The notes beneath the pieces are model-generated. The model ran no database searches, was not told where the DNA came from, and worked only from the letters and a program-made list of their open reading frames with translations. From the NCBI GenBank assembly GCA_018389105.1, contig JACATO010000059.1, positions 868,001-932,000 on the forward strand: 64,000 nt of DNA, given 5' to 3'. Source of the stretch: Nautilus pompilius (taxonomy: Eukaryota; Mollusca; Cephalopoda; Nautilida; Nautilidae). Both the position numbers and the translations under genes were made by a program. Of this stretch, positions 12,672-25,447 are shown piece by piece. How positions within the stretch are numbered: position 1 is the first letter of the stretch; each line of letters begins with the position of its first letter.

Positions 12672-13995
12672 TGAGGTCTGTCGATAAAGTATCTGATCTT
12701 AGGCTGGGAAAAAAAAATTATGTACTTGGTGGGGTTCAATTGCTAATCCCCTTCGAAGTGGGCCCCTTGTACCTCCACACACTTAGCCCAGCAATCCTTC
12801 CACTGTTTGAAGCATGTCTGGAATGCTTCTTCCAGAATGGCTCTCAGCTCCACCGTTGCATTCCGCATGATGTCCTCTAGGCTCTCAAAGCAGGAGCCTT
12901 TCATTGGTGTCTTCATTTTTGGGAACAACCAGAAGTCAGAAGGAGCCATGTCTGGAGAGTAGGGAGCCTGGAGAATGAGCGAAATGCCTTTGCCAAGAAA
13001 CCTTGGATCAGCTACGACAAATGAGCCGGGTCGTTGTCACGATGCAGCTGCCAATTTTGTGAGGCCCACAGATCCGGTCTCTTGCACTGAACTGCATCAC
13101 GAAGACATTGGAGAACTTCCTAATAGTACTCCTTTGTAACTGTTTGTCCTTCTGGTGCATATTCATGGTGCACAATGCCTCGGTAGTCGAATAAAACAGC
13201 ATCACCTTGATTTTGCTCCGGACCTGACATGCTTTTTCGGACTTTGGCGATGTTGGGTGCTTCCACTGTGATGACTGAGCTTTGGTTTCCGGGTTGTACT
13301 CATACATTCATGTCTCATCTCCAGTTATCATGGTATTCTGGAACTCAGGATCCCTGTTGGCAGTATCCAGCAGGTCCTGTGCAACCTCAAGACAAAGTTG
13401 TTGTTGTTCCTGAGAAAGCAGTTTGGGCACAAATTTTGCTGCCACTCTGCGCAAGCCCAAATCCTCCTTTAAAATTGCATGTGCAGAATCTTTACTGATC
13501 CCAACCTCGTCACCAATTTCCCGCACCTTCAAACGATGATCCTCCATTATCAAGGTCTCCATTTTCTTGATAGCAACTACACTGCGGCTTGTTGATGGCC
13601 TCCAGGAACGCTGGTCACTCTCCACTGATGTGCGGCCATCTTTGAACCTGTTGTACCATTCTTTTCTTTGGGTAACACCCATGGCATTGTCACCAAAAGC
13701 CTGTTGAATTTTGCGAATTGTTTCCACTTTGCTATCTCCAAGCTTTTGGCAAAACTTGATGCAAGTTCGTTGCTCCACATGTTCTGTCATCACGGGTGAA
13801 ATGAATATGCGACAAGTAAGTAGTACAGCACCTCACGTGCTGGCTGCCTGACAACGACTGACACATCCAGCAAGCCCGCCAAAAACCATGCATGCGCATG
13901 AAGGCAAGGGGCTCCACTATGCACACTTTTGCCTCCCTAACGTTATTACTTTCCATAGGAAAAAATAAAGTTGGATACTTTTTCGACAGACCTCG
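12672..13995 (-). mobile_element. mariner (DD34D type) transposon, complete ends, dead
   Basis: A 1324 bp element with inverted ends GAGGTCTGTCGATAAAGTAT (left, after T12672) and GAGGTCTGTCGAAAAAGTAT (right, minus strand), and the expected TA duplications at 12670-12671 and 13996-13997. Length and ends fit mariner. The transposase is on the minus strand and is described separately. The element sits in a CASK intron, antisense to the gene. Confidence 0.93.
12743..13793 (-). pseudogene. mariner transposase pseudogene
   Basis: The first 161 codons (13793-13308) are open. They cover the helix-turn-helix DNA-binding region (IRKIQQAFGDNAMG, EWYNRFKDGRTSVE) and the linker up to ITGDET, the first catalytic aspartate block. 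The next codon is TGA (13308-13310) where the family has the tryptophan of GDETW. Coding resumes at once with YEYNPETKAQSSQWK and reaches KVMLFY, where one frameshift occurs. In the new frame come HRDNDPAH (second aspartate, near 13040) and SPDMAPSDFWLFP (third aspartate, near 12945). All three aspartates are kept, so the loss is due to one nonsense change and one frameshift, with smaller lesions possible. Confidence 0.92.
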
Positions 13996-14416
13996 TAAGT
14001 ACGAGTGAACCATAATTTGAAGATAAAAGTAGTTAAATTATTATACTTTATGTATAAGTCAAGGTACATATTTTCACCTTTCAGCAAGTATTATAGAAGA
14101 CCATGCAGTTACACAAGTTCCTTTGTTATTTATAAATATACTGCTTTATCAGTCTCTAATGGATGTATCTGTCTTGTAGAAAGCTCATGACTTACATTTT
14201 TCTTTTCATAATCTACTGTCAGTTTTTGAGAAATTTTTGTTTTCTGGCATAAAACTAAATCTTTTCTTTTCATAAATCATCTGTACCAAATAGCAGAAGC
14301 CTTAAAATTGTCATCAGTATTTTATTCTTTAGTTAGCTTCTTAGCATTTATTTGAATATTATTGTTTTGCAATAAGACCATCTTTCTTTGAGTTTCAGTA
14401 TACACTTCAACATTTT

Positions 14417-14680
14417 GATATAGGCACTTTCTGCCACAGGTGGGACATGCAGCATGAGGCTAATTTTTAATGATATTCTTGTTTTTTATTCTTTCTGCTA
14501 CAGTTGGCACACAGCATGAAGTATACCTTTTATGATATCCTTGTTCTTTATTCTTTTTGCTACATTTGGCACACACTGCATGAGTTATATCTTTTATGAT
14601 ATCCTTGTTCTTTATTCTTTCTGCCATAGTTGGCACACAGAGCATGAAGCACATCTTTAAAGATATTCTTGTTCTTTATC
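14417..14680. repeat. Minisatellite, 62-64 bp unit, about four copies
   Basis: Tandem units start at GCATGA: 14452-14513 (62 bp), 14514-14577 (64 bp), 14578-14641 (64 bp), a partial unit 14642-14680, and a partial leading unit from about 14417. Each carries TGATATCCTTGTTCTTTATT and a TTGGCACACA end. Units differ at several positions. The minus-strand open frame across it (64 codons) is a by-product of the repeat. Confidence 0.9.
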
Positions 14681-15100
14681 AAGTCTTTTACAAGATTTTT
14701 ATTTATTCTAAATCTTCTCACAGCTTCTCAATTATTTGTTTCTTTGACACATATTGCTTTTAAGTTAAATTTTGCAGAATATTTAATCATCTAGGAGCCA
14801 TTTTTATTTACAGTATATCCTTTGGACAAGGAAAATAGTAAAGTGAATATAAAGTTTTTTTATTGGGATTTTTTTTTTAAATAATAAATTGATGACATCT
14901 TTAGAAAATAATTAAAACATTAGCACAGGAGAAAAATATAATGTATTTAATTTATGTATGACATTCTTTTAATGATTTATGAGACTATTTTTCCAAATGT
15001 CAGCAATTGTAGTTGTGCAGAATGATTGCCGGTCTTTTAACTTGTTACTACAGTGCTATTTTATGGAAGGAAAAAAACTTTCAGCTTTTGGTTTATATTA

Positions 15101-15134
15101 GTATGTATGTATGTATGTATGTATGTATGTATGT
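15101..15134. repeat. GTAT tetranucleotide repeat
   Basis: Uninterrupted GTAT units over about 34 bp, followed by a T-run. Confidence 0.95.
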
Positions 15135-15663
15135 TTTTTTTTTGCAGGAAATATACCTCATGTATAAGTTGAGAGTAATTTCATGACCAAAAAATACTGT
15201 TTTAAAAAATTGACTTATATACAGGTATATACAGTAACACTATCACACTGTTAACTTCGCTTATGAATTATTTATTTTACTCATGAACAGCTCAGTTGCC
15301 CAAAAAAAATATTTTCTGATATCTGTTTTGGAATTTAGCTAATTCATAATTATGACCCTTAGTAATTGTAGATAATTGCATATATTTCTCCCTGTTCACA
15401 TTCAGAATCCATAATTATTTTGTAAACCTCTTAGGTCTTTTCTTAAATTTCTAAAATTCAAATATGGTAAATGTAATATGTTTAATCTTCAGTGTATTCC
15501 AAATGCTTAAGACCAGCAAATATTCTACTAAATCTTTACTAACTTTTGTGTGAATTAATAAATTTTTTTTTAAAATTCTTGATTTTGTTTAATGTATTCT
15601 AGAATGTATCTCAGAGAACTTGGTTGTTTTCCTTTTTTTCTGCATATGTGGAAATAAAAACAA

Positions 15664-15768
15664 TCTCTCTCTCTCTCTCACACACACACCACACACACAC
15701 ACAGACACAGACACACACACAGACACAGACACAGACAGACAGACAGAGAGACAGAGAGACAGACAGAG
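15664..15768. repeat. Compound CT / CA / CAGA microsatellite
   Basis: A CT run passes into CA, then ACAG and CAGA/GAGA units over about 105 bp. It creates several overlapping low-complexity open frames on both strands, none of them a gene. Confidence 0.95.
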
Positions 15769-16261
15769 CCAAAAGAAGCTCAACTTCAGCTATGTCTTCC
15801 CAAAACATGTTAACATAGATCTTTAGATATTAGAGTCACTCTCTGTTTTCATAACATAATGGTGTATAGGAATGCCAAATTCTTTGCAAATATCTGCATC
15901 TCTTGTTTGCTATCTCCAGGGGTGGTGAGAAAGTCTGCATTACTGGTATGATGATCCATTTATTTACTTCATGTATATCTCTTGGAAAAGCAACAAAACA
16001 CATTTACAAAGGAAAAGGAGGCCAGTTTTTTTAAAAAAAAGTCAGGTTCACTAATATCATTTAAGTTTATGTATTTTAGGGATTCATTAGTTGAGCACCC
16101 AGTGGTGCATGAAATGTTAACTTTGATCATTGCTTATGCACATCATGGCTACTATAACTGTCAGAATAGAAGTTGTCTTGTGTTTCACTGTTTACACTTC
16201 CTGTGTAAATATAAATAAATAGGCTATTTTTTAAAATTTATTATTTTTTGTTTTTTGTCAG

Positions 16262-16367
16262 GGTGCTATAATGGCAGCAGTGTCTAGTTCCAAGTGGATG
16301 AAGTTCTCTGATGAAGATGATACTGCTACCATACCTTCCAGAAGCAGTGAGGAGGTAACATCAGCTG
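16262..16367 (+). CDS. CASK: CASK exon: linker before the first L27 domain
   Basis: Exon of 106 bp (35 codons plus one base) between a TTTTTTGTCAG acceptor and a GTTAGT donor. It starts in phase 0, which matches the previous exon, and ends in phase 1. The first residues, GAIMAAVSSSKW, match the conserved GAVLAAVSS of CASK that follows FNARRKLK. The remainder is an acidic and serine-rich linker (KFSDEDD, PSRSSEEVTSA) that differs in sequence from vertebrate CASK, where this linker is poorly conserved. The split codon G/GA joins to the next exon as glycine. Confidence 0.93.
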
Positions 16368-18336
16368 GTTAGTAAAAATAAACAAACAAAGGAAAAATCA
16401 TTGAGTTTGTGATGTTGTCCAAGTGTAGAGATTTGCAATATAATTAGTCTATAAATTTTACTGACAGGCAAAATGGACAGTGTTTATATTCATGCCAGAC
16501 ATGTTTGATAATGACGGAAGAGAAAAGGTTAGAATTTTTCTTTCTCACATATTAATATCTCAAAATAGACTAGCACCTGTATACCGGACAGTCTGGGAGA
16601 AGTTATGATTTGCTACTCTCACAGTTCATAAGATATTTAGCATATCAAATTGTGCTAGAAATAGAATAACCCTAAAATGTTTGCTTCTTTGACTGAATTT
16701 TCCACTGGGGCCTGAAGGAAATATAAAACTACTACATTTGTGTATTCTCACTTATGAAGACAGATTTCACAGGTTCACTTGAACTGGGCATTTTTGGGGG
16801 CTAGATTAAACATTATTTAAAATTATTCTATGATAACACGTTGGTAGTGACAAGTTTTACACAGTGGCATGCCATAAGAAGTTCTGATTTAAAGATTAAT
16901 TTAAAAAAAAAAAGCATTCTTAAGGACTAATTGTGCACTCTTCATCTAAGAATACTACCAGGGCAGGTAGCACGTAAACTTTAGAAACTCGACTTGATAA
17001 TCATTTCTTGTTGAAAGGCTATCACTATTGCATCTTTTATTCCAGTTCTCATGCATGTTGGTGATGTCTGAAATGTGATGTCAATCAAGTTAAGATACCA
17101 GAATATTTTACGGCTACTTGAGGCTGTTGAATTTTTTAAACAATGGTGACATGAAACCAGATGTACTGCTTATTGTTTCTTAAAATGGTGGCCAGTTAAT
17201 AAGTTATACATTTCTGTTTATTACTTTTGCATCTGAACTACTCATTGATTTAAAAGCATCAAAGAATAACATCCTATAAGAAATACAGTTTGGCAGTAGA
17301 CCTTACTTTTCCAATTGTAATGTAGAAGCTGGTCTGCTATGCAAATGGTCTTATTGCCCAACCAACATTTGTATCTAGGAGGAGATAATTAAAAAAAAAA
17401 ACTTGTAAAGGGAGGTTATCAATGCACAGCTGAAATACTTACTGTTCTGTGCTTCATAGGAATTGCAATTTTCAAGAAAAAAACAACTACAAAAACCAAA
17501 ATAATATAGGTTAAAAATGGCTAGAATACTTAAAAATGTATTAAATTTCTTGTTTCTCAACTGACATATAACTTAAAAAATATATAATTTATTTTTTATA
17601 ATATATTTATATTAAAGATGTAGTTTTTAACGTATAAAATAAATTTAACAAATTATAGATATTTAAAGCTCCGCCATAATCTGACCTTGTGAAAAAACAT
17701 TGGCTCATTATATGAATAAATGTCAGAATGAAGTAGATAAATATGTCTTCATAATGTTGAAATAGGTTTTGAATATAAAAATACAAACTAAAAACAACCT
17801 GGAAAATGTATGCATACAGGAAAAATCGGATTCTATAGCTGCTTCATTTTTCAGTTATATATATTTTTTGTCAGTTCATCAAGGTGGAGTCAATATTGTC
17901 TGAATTAGCTCCTCTTGATTAAGATTTGTGCTCTTGTATTCTGATTATTTTGGGAAGGTTAGGGAGCTTTTGCCTTTTTTTTCTTCAGAACCAACTAATA
18001 AAAGCACTACCTGCCATTGTATGTAGAAATTCCTAAAAACATTTTTAGATTCTGACTGATAAATTACTAAAAAGTCAGACTGGTTATTTACGGGAGGAAG
18101 CGGGAGAGAAAGAAAGAGAATATTGCCTTATCCTTTTAGTTAATTTGTTCCATTTTTTATTTTATGCTTATTTCTGTGTCTAAGTCTTTTCATCCAAGTG
18201 TGGCCCAGTTTGTTTTGTTACCGGATAAACAGATTTTTGGCAATAAAAATGCATCTTGGATACAGAAATCTGCAAGAGTACTGTGTTGTGTGCAACAGAA
18301 TCTAAGGAGTTTCCTTGTTTCTTGGTTTTGACAAAG
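16368..18336 (+). other. CASK: CASK intron, about 2.0 kb
   Basis: Bounded by GTTAGT at 16368 and a pyrimidine-rich acceptor (TTCCTTGTTTCTTGGTTTTG then ACAAAG) at 18336. It joins a phase 1 exon end to a matching phase 1 start. AT-rich sequence only; I recognise no transposon or RNA gene in it. Confidence 0.85.
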
Positions 18337-18458
18337 GAGCTGTGTCCCAGGTGTTGGACAGCCTTGAGGAGATCCAGTGCCTGACTGAAGGTTTTGACAT
18401 GGAAAAGGAGTTCTTGGAAACAGTGCTCCATGACACAAAACTTCATGCCTTACTTGAT
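18337..18458 (+). CDS. CASK: CASK exon: first L27 domain (N-terminal part)
   Basis: Exon of 122 bp (2 bases plus 40 codons), with a pyrimidine-rich acceptor ending GACAAAG and a perfect GTAAGT donor; it ends in phase 0. It encodes AVSQVLDSLEEIQCL, then TEGFDMEKEFLETVLHDTK and LHALLD. This is the start of the first L27 domain of CASK (vertebrate AVSQVLDSLEEIHALTD through LHTLLD). In the family this L27 domain pairs with the L27 domain of DLG1/SAP97, and the second, not in view, binds LIN7/Veli. The next exon should begin with the equivalent of LYDKIN; I did not find it in the remaining 45 kb. Confidence 0.95.
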
Positions 18459-18747
18459 GTAAGTACAATCTACCTGACTTTTTTGTGTGGGATCTAGTTG
18501 CATGTTACACTGTCATGTGAAATTTAAAAAAAAGAAATGGATTTTTGAGCAGATATTTCAAAACTTCATCTATTATCAATTAAAAGAACTCTAACTAATC
18601 CCAACTATCTAGAGTAACAGAGGATGAATTTATTTAAGTGAAAGATGCTAGATCAAACTGTTATTTACACTAAAATGGGGAACAACTCTTTCTAGAAAAA
18701 GATTATTATTACTTTAATTTTAGGTATCACTAAGGGAAAAGTTAGTA

Positions 18748-18776
18748 ATTAATAATAATAATAATAATAATAATAG
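18748..18776. repeat. AAT trinucleotide repeat
   Basis: AAT units over about 29 bp, ending AGTAGT. A shorter AAT run lies at 19779-19796. Confidence 0.9.
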
Positions 18777-21700
18777 TAGTTCTAGATGGCACTATGTTTG
18801 TACATGTTTCCTTGCATCTCTCAAAATTAATATTGTTGATTGGATTTTCAGTTTTGATGATCGTATAACATTAATTTAATTCCACCTCTATAGTTATAGA
18901 AAATGCTTTAGCAGAATGATTTTTACCTAAATACTTTCAGAAGATCAAGTTAAGAGTTAACTATAAACCAAGATAAACATCTTAGGAATGCTGCTACTGT
19001 TTTATGGAATAGAAATAAAAAAACTGCGGTAAGGGGAAATAACTGTGTTGAAAGTAAATTACATTACAAAAAAGAAAAGTATAAGAAGGCACTTTTGATA
19101 GTCAGTTGCTTATAAATATTTTTGGCAACTGGAATACAGTTTGAAATATAGAAATAATATTTTAAACTATGCTTCATTTCTAATTATTTTCAAAAGTGAA
19201 TATTATCACCAGACAAGAGTTAAAACTACATTTGTCATCTTACATTTCTCATGACAGTCCTGTAGTTTCTCACTTTTAAAAAAAATGTTATGAGACATGC
19301 TTATAGGATTTAGCCCGTTGATGATTATTATTATTAATATTATTATATATTTTTAAATAATATGAATGCCTCTGTTTTAGCTATAATTTCAGTCTCGTGC
19401 ATGCTAAAGTAGTCTTTCTGCAGTAGTTTTACCAACCATTTTACAAGCACTTTGCATTATTTATTTTAGCAAAAATATTTCTTAATGTTGTTTTCTATTA
19501 ATGTTTGTGTCTGGTGTTGTAATTGTTAGATCATGTTCAGAATTCATCAATAGGCATTTTTTTTTGAAGAATGGAAAGTTACTCTTATAAAATAGTTTTA
19601 GTACTAAACTCTGATGATGGCAGCAGGGAAAGTTTCCAGAAATGTAGATTTATTTGTTTGCTTTGTAACTACTAATAAGTGGAAGATAAATACCCCAATT
19701 TTTTGTGAACATTTCTTTAAATAACCATGTAGTGACAATTGACACCTTAACCTATGATAATCTAAAATATATTTTCAATAATAATAATAATAATAGTAAC
19801 CTGACACAACTTGATTGTTAAGTTGAAGAACTGAGTTGAATCCAGGCTGAGTGCTTGCTTGAGGTAAGCAAAGGGAATTAACGACTGTACAAACATTTCT
19901 GCTAAAGTGATTGTTACTTGCACTCTATTATCAGAACCGGTAGGGCGCTGTTGAGGTTATTATGCATAATACTTAAAAAAAAGGTTGTTTTTAATGTGTG
20001 TTAATATGTGGAATCATTCAGCTATTATTGTTGTATTTATAAACAAAGCCTACCATTTGTGGAAGAACTGGATCTAACCATCCATATTTTATAGAAACAG
20101 TTACTTTTGGATAACTACAAAAACTATAAGATCCTATCCGGAATAATGGATGGATGGAGAAGCTGTTCTTGTGAAATTGTTTTGGGTTAGAAACCAGGGA
20201 GAAACTTTTTTAATTAACCATTGTAAGACTGATTACTATAGAACCACAGTTTCATTTTACTAAGAATGTCATTGCTTTTTTGTCAAAGGTCAGTTTTGTA
20301 TTCTTTTTTAGATATTAATTATTTTAATGCGTTAAATAAAAAGTAAGTTTGAGAATTACCCCACCGGTCGTCACGCACGCTCAGTTTCCATGGACAGGCG
20401 GCACTGTGCTCTCTCCACTACAATAAACCAAATATTCCTACTGTGCAGAAACAACAACACAAAACTCCCTGAATCATCTTTTTTCCCCTACTTTTAAAAT
20501 TGCAAATATTTCAGTAGTCTCCAGGATCTAGTATTTTTCAGCAGATATATATTTCCAGAATTGCATTTGAGCTATCTGTAAGTGTTGTTTCCTTAATTAC
20601 AATCAGCAGACAAAAACTTATTTTAAGTTTTCTATACCACCACTCTAAAATTTGTAAGTTGGTGGAAGGCCAGAGTAGAATGTGAATATCTAAAAACACC
20701 ATTCAGATTTCAAATCCAGTAACTGTATGATGTGATAACTGGGATGTGTAGTCAGCTGGCGCTATGATTTGATTGCAGCATCTCTTAAAGTAAACAGAAA
20801 CTGCATACTTCAGTAAATTTCTTCATTAATGGAATGAATCGCTGATCAAAGGGAAGATTAAAGAGCCATTTAAAAATTGAGTACTGTTAGGTTGGCAATT
20901 TAATTTTTGTCTGTATGATCCAAACCATGGCATTTAGCAGATGTATGTTAAAAAATGTCAGGATTTTTACTAGGCTGTTTAAATAATTTAAAAGATCTAA
21001 ATTATTTTAGTAATAATTTTCTAGTTTTATCTTTTAAAGAAACACTACGTGCATATTTATAAAATACATTTTATTTAAACACATTTATGATCTTTCTTTC
21101 ATTTACAAATATCTATTGAATGAACAGCTGCTTTCAAGGGTAATTTTTTCTAACAGGTTTATGTAACTCTTTAGCTGAAAGGAAACTTGGCACCTACAAT
21201 GATTTTGGTTTACATTTTTATCTGAACCTGTAACAGGAACTCCAACAGATATTTTTATTTTCTTTACTGTTTTAAGATCCCTATCAGTTTTTTCTTGTAA
21301 ATTATGATTTTTGATATTATTAAGATCAAGAATTAAATTTACATTAGCTTTTTGTCTAGTTCTAATAGCATCATCTTTATATTATTCTTAACCCTTAAAT
21401 GGCAGCCATCATCATCATCTGATGGGAGCATTCATTGGTCATCACAACTTGACTATTTAATTTTTTCTGTCTCTGTTTAAATTCCAAACTAATGTATGGT
21501 AACAATAGAGACCCATGGAAGTCAGTACCATCACCTGCCAGGCACAGGAGAATTCCCTGGTCCTTAGTACCCTGCTAATCATCATGGATGACGTACATCC
21601 CTTGACCTTTCAAGGTGATACCCGGTGTGAAGCATGCACTGACTCTTGCAGAAAATTTAGAGAATGTTGGATGATCTATGATGAGAAGAATACTCACCAT

Positions 21701-24700
21701 CAGATACATAAAATATAAAGTGACTCGCAGAGTGACCACAAGGAGGGTGGTGGCCAGCATGGGACATCATCACCTGCTGTATGTATCTCTATCCACATGT
21801 TTGGCCTTTGTATGGTCATGTGATGGTGGTTGCATACCACTATTTTTACAGAGGTAAAAAACAAGCCAAACCTCTAGGCTCTGCACTTTTTATCACAAGG
21901 TGAAGAAAGATCATTTCAGATCTGTCAGCCCTACCCTCTGCTAAATCCTATTCTGCATCTACCAGTCCAAAGAGAGGCAGTTATATTAGTTTTCGGGATT
22001 TTTATGTTGTTTTTTGTACATTTATATTTATCTTAATTCTGCTGGTAGATTTATCATTTCATAAAAGAAAAAAAATTTTGACTTTTTCCACTAACTTTAC
22101 TAACAAGTTCAAATGGAATTTAATCTGAAATCTCCGTGTGTTTCTGGAGCACAGAATTTATACCATGATGAATGTTTTCACTGGGTTATCTAGCTCAAGA
22201 ATAACCTGGAAATTTCCGTTAAGATGATTGATTGTATATCACCTCTGGGGACAAAAACAAAGTAACTTTTGTCTGTCATACTTAATGATAACCAATTTGT
22301 TCTTTGTATCATTTTTTTTTACATTTACAAATTTCTAATTTAAATTATTTAAATGAATAAATTAAAAATTTCTTGGAAAATAAACATATTAAAGATCATA
22401 ATTTGTTATTTCCTGGAAGTAGTTGTGAACTGATTATATGAGAAAGTGGATGTGAGAATACCATTCTGCTTATATGATGTATATTTAGTAGATCTGGGAT
22501 TTTAGACTATTCTGGATCATACGTTTTAGATAAATGTTTTTTGTCAACTTGAATATTGTATAGTAAAAAAATAGCTTTGCAAGCAAAAACAACAGATGGT
22601 AAATGTTTTTGAAAATAAAAATCTGAAATAGGAGTAGTAGAATACTTTTGAAAGCCCAAATGATATATTTAATCCAAAAGGTATTGGTTCAAACTTTAAA
22701 AATTTGTTTGACCTTGTCTCTGACAAAAGTAAACAGACCAATAACAGTTTTGAGAAATAGAAAAAGAATCGGAGTTCAGACAGCCAATCAGAAATAATCC
22801 AAACTTTATTATTCTTTTTCCATTATCTAGGAAAACCTCCAACACATTTTAGACAATTTGGTTAGTGAAGACCTGAGTTTTGATGAATCTAAATATTTTA
22901 CAGAAAAATATTGGGAGCCAAATGTTAAATGATATCAATTGTTTAAACGTATTCATCGTTGTTTTTGTAAAATAAAAAACAAAGCTGAAAAGAGAGAAAT
23001 TGATCTCCCCTAAAAAAATTAAAGCAGCATTTTCTGGATACAAATATAGATGAGGAAAATTTTCATACCAAATCATCTAAATTACTTCAGTTTATTATAA
23101 GTACCACATAAATAGCTACTAGTGCCCCCCATCTGGACCTAAAAAAAGAATAGAAGAAGAAGAAGCATTATTGGATTCACCTGTTTCATTATCAATAACT
23201 TGTTTCTCCACCTCTTAAAGCTGGCAGCAGGACTTCTAAAATAAAATTAGATGCAGCTGCTATAGATTATTTAGTTTCTAAGGATGATCAATTTTCATTT
23301 GTTTTATTGACTTAGAATCTAAAAAAATGTTCAGTTGGATTATCTGCTAAAAGAATTAATTCATAATAAGCTTAATATTGATGATAACTGTCACTTATTG
23401 AGAACCACAGGAAAATAGTTTTGATTACTTTAAGGAGTAATGAGAAAAATGGTAAATGCTGATATTTTCTTATTAATGATTTTTTTCTTAGGTATTAATA
23501 AATTTTTGAAGTGTGAGAACTGAAAACATTCTGTGCCTATAAATTAAGCTGAACTTTCTTTGCTTCTTGAAGACCTTAAGAAAAATTGTGACCTTTACCA
23601 TCAAAAAGAATTCTTACAGAAAAATGTTTTACATTCATTAAATGAGAGCATTTCAGATATAGTCTTCAGAATACAGGAAATTGCAATAGGTGTTCAGATT
23701 TATTATTGATGTGTTTATTTACTCACTAACTATGAGGAAAGAGTAACTCCGGTTTTTAAGTTAGGCTTTTATGTGAACATGAGCATGGGCAAGAGTGGGA
23801 CCCTGCCCTCCCTACCTGGAAAGTTTCATGGCGACAGTGTAATGGTGCTAGTATTTTTTCCTAAATTCGCCATGCTCATTGCTGCATAATGAATCAGGCA
23901 AGAAATAATGAGTCTGGCCACATCGGACTGTTAGGATGCTTCCATTGCTAGACCCTACACTTGATATTTTGTCAATCCCCCCCTTCCCTGTATATAACAT
24001 ATTCTGCAGACATTTTTTGTTATCCTCCCCTTCACTTCCTTGAAAAAATCCTGTGAACACCTTCATGTGTAATAAATCAGCTAATTTTTGGACAATTGCT
24101 TGCACATTCAATAGTAAGCTAAACCAAATAACTGCTAGACTGGGCAAGAGTTACTTCAATGTATTGCTAAATGTACTTATTTGGTATTTATTTGATGGGT
24201 GGGTTTAACAAAATCAGACATTTTTATTGAAGAAGATATTCAATTTATGCTATATTTAATATACAGTTCAGATATCTATCACATCAATAATACTTTACAG
24301 AATAAATTATGTTCAAATAAAGATTATAAATGGAAGACATATGTAGTTAAGACAAAGTCAAATTATTAAAAGTCTATCAGAATATTTGTCTTGACTAAGG
24401 CAATTTAGATTAAGAGTGTGAGACACCATATTTTAATGGAGGTTGTGTATTTTTTGTCTGCAGATCCAAATCAGTTACTGTATTTTTTGTTGTATAAGCT
24501 GATACTTTCTCCTCATGGAAGTCCAGGCTTCAACTTGTACTCCAAATTGACTTATATATTGATAGTCATTGAAATTGCTTTAATAATAAAAAAAAGACAA
24601 AGTTTTTCTTTTTTGTGAAATAAACTAAAATTGTTAATTTGAAGCAAACCACAGAAATGATTGTCTAGAATGTTTTCTGATTTGGTGAGCATTTAACTGT

Positions 24701-25152
24701 TAATCTGTAGTGAAGCATATGAAATTTCCAATCAATAACAAGCATGCACTCACCAATTACATTCTATCTGTTCTTTTAAAACCTAATTATATGCATATAT
24801 ATATATACCCCAACAAATCTTCTATGTCATCTCAAAATATCTCCTTAAGTCATGCAAGCTATACATGGCAACTTTTAGGCTGGAAGTTTTAAGTTTGCTG
24901 AAGAAATTGGTGGTAATATGGCCATGCATAAGAAATACTTTGTCAGCAAGAAGTGTTACGGACTGGCATGAGGTAAAGAATACATTATAGATTATGAAAA
25001 AAAAACCAGAAGGGCAAATCATGGGTGCAATGGTAGGTGTATTAACACTAACGATAAGTTGGATGAATATGTGCTAACTGAATGCACCATGTGCTTGGAC
25101 TTAGTATTGTATAGCTAACAATAAATGCTAAATGAATTGCAACTGATGATTG

Positions 25153-25362
25153 CTGTCTTTATATTTCTATCCGTCTTTTTTTGGTGGTGTATTGTATTCA
25201 CCATAGTGACTTCCTGGAGGTATGTACCATATTATTTCATTAGAGAACAGCTAAGCATGCTGACCTCTGTTTTGGCCTTGTCAACCACAAATGTTGGATA
25301 ACTTGAAACTAAGCTGAATATTGATTTGTGCTATCAAAAAAAATGAAATTATGAGTTGGATT
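25153..25362 (+). repeat. Left arm of a ~210 bp inverted repeat pair
   Basis: Matches the reverse complement of 29113-29329 with scattered differences. Shared blocks include TATTCACCAT, TTCCTGGAGGT, CACCATATTAT (one mismatch), GCATGNTGACCTCTGT, AACTTGAAACNAAGCTGAAT and CTATCAAAAA. The two arms bracket about 3.75 kb that contains two hAT elements. Either they are long terminal inverted repeats of one larger transposon or two copies of a short repeat in opposite orientation. Confidence 0.8.
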
Positions 25363-25447
25363 TTTTTCACTAACTCAAAATTTTCCAGAAATAATGCATT
25401 TCATTCTTACAAGTGCTTGAAATAGTCTATTAAAAGAGTACTTGAGT

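Larger units (their letters stand above)
8865..16261 (+). other. CASK: CASK intron, about 7.4 kb
   Basis: Bounded by GTAAGT at 8865 and TTTTTTGTCAG ending at 16261. It holds a GTF2IRD2-type hAT remnant (about 9480-10800), a bounded mariner (12672-13995), a four-unit minisatellite (14417-14680) and simple repeats (15101-15134, 15664-15768). In 8865-9480, 10800-12671, 14000-14416 and 15770-16261 I see nothing beyond AT-rich sequence. Confidence 0.85.

Noticed and set aside
13229-13498. 89-codon plus-strand frame
   Set aside because: It is antisense to the mariner transposase and has no independent support.
14417-14680. Regularly spaced repeats that might suggest a CRISPR array
   Set aside because: Units are directly adjacent without unique spacers, and the window is from an animal genome; it is a minisatellite.
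15589-15826. Four overlapping open frames of 64-68 codons
   Set aside because: They are translations of the CT/CA/CAGA microsatellite and are low complexity.
21515-21718. Open frame ending with MIYDEKNTHHQIHK, faintly like the CASK LYDKINTKSSPQIR that should follow LLD
   Set aside because: There is no acceptor at the right place or phase, no donor, and the rest of the L27 domain does not follow; the likeness is probably chance.
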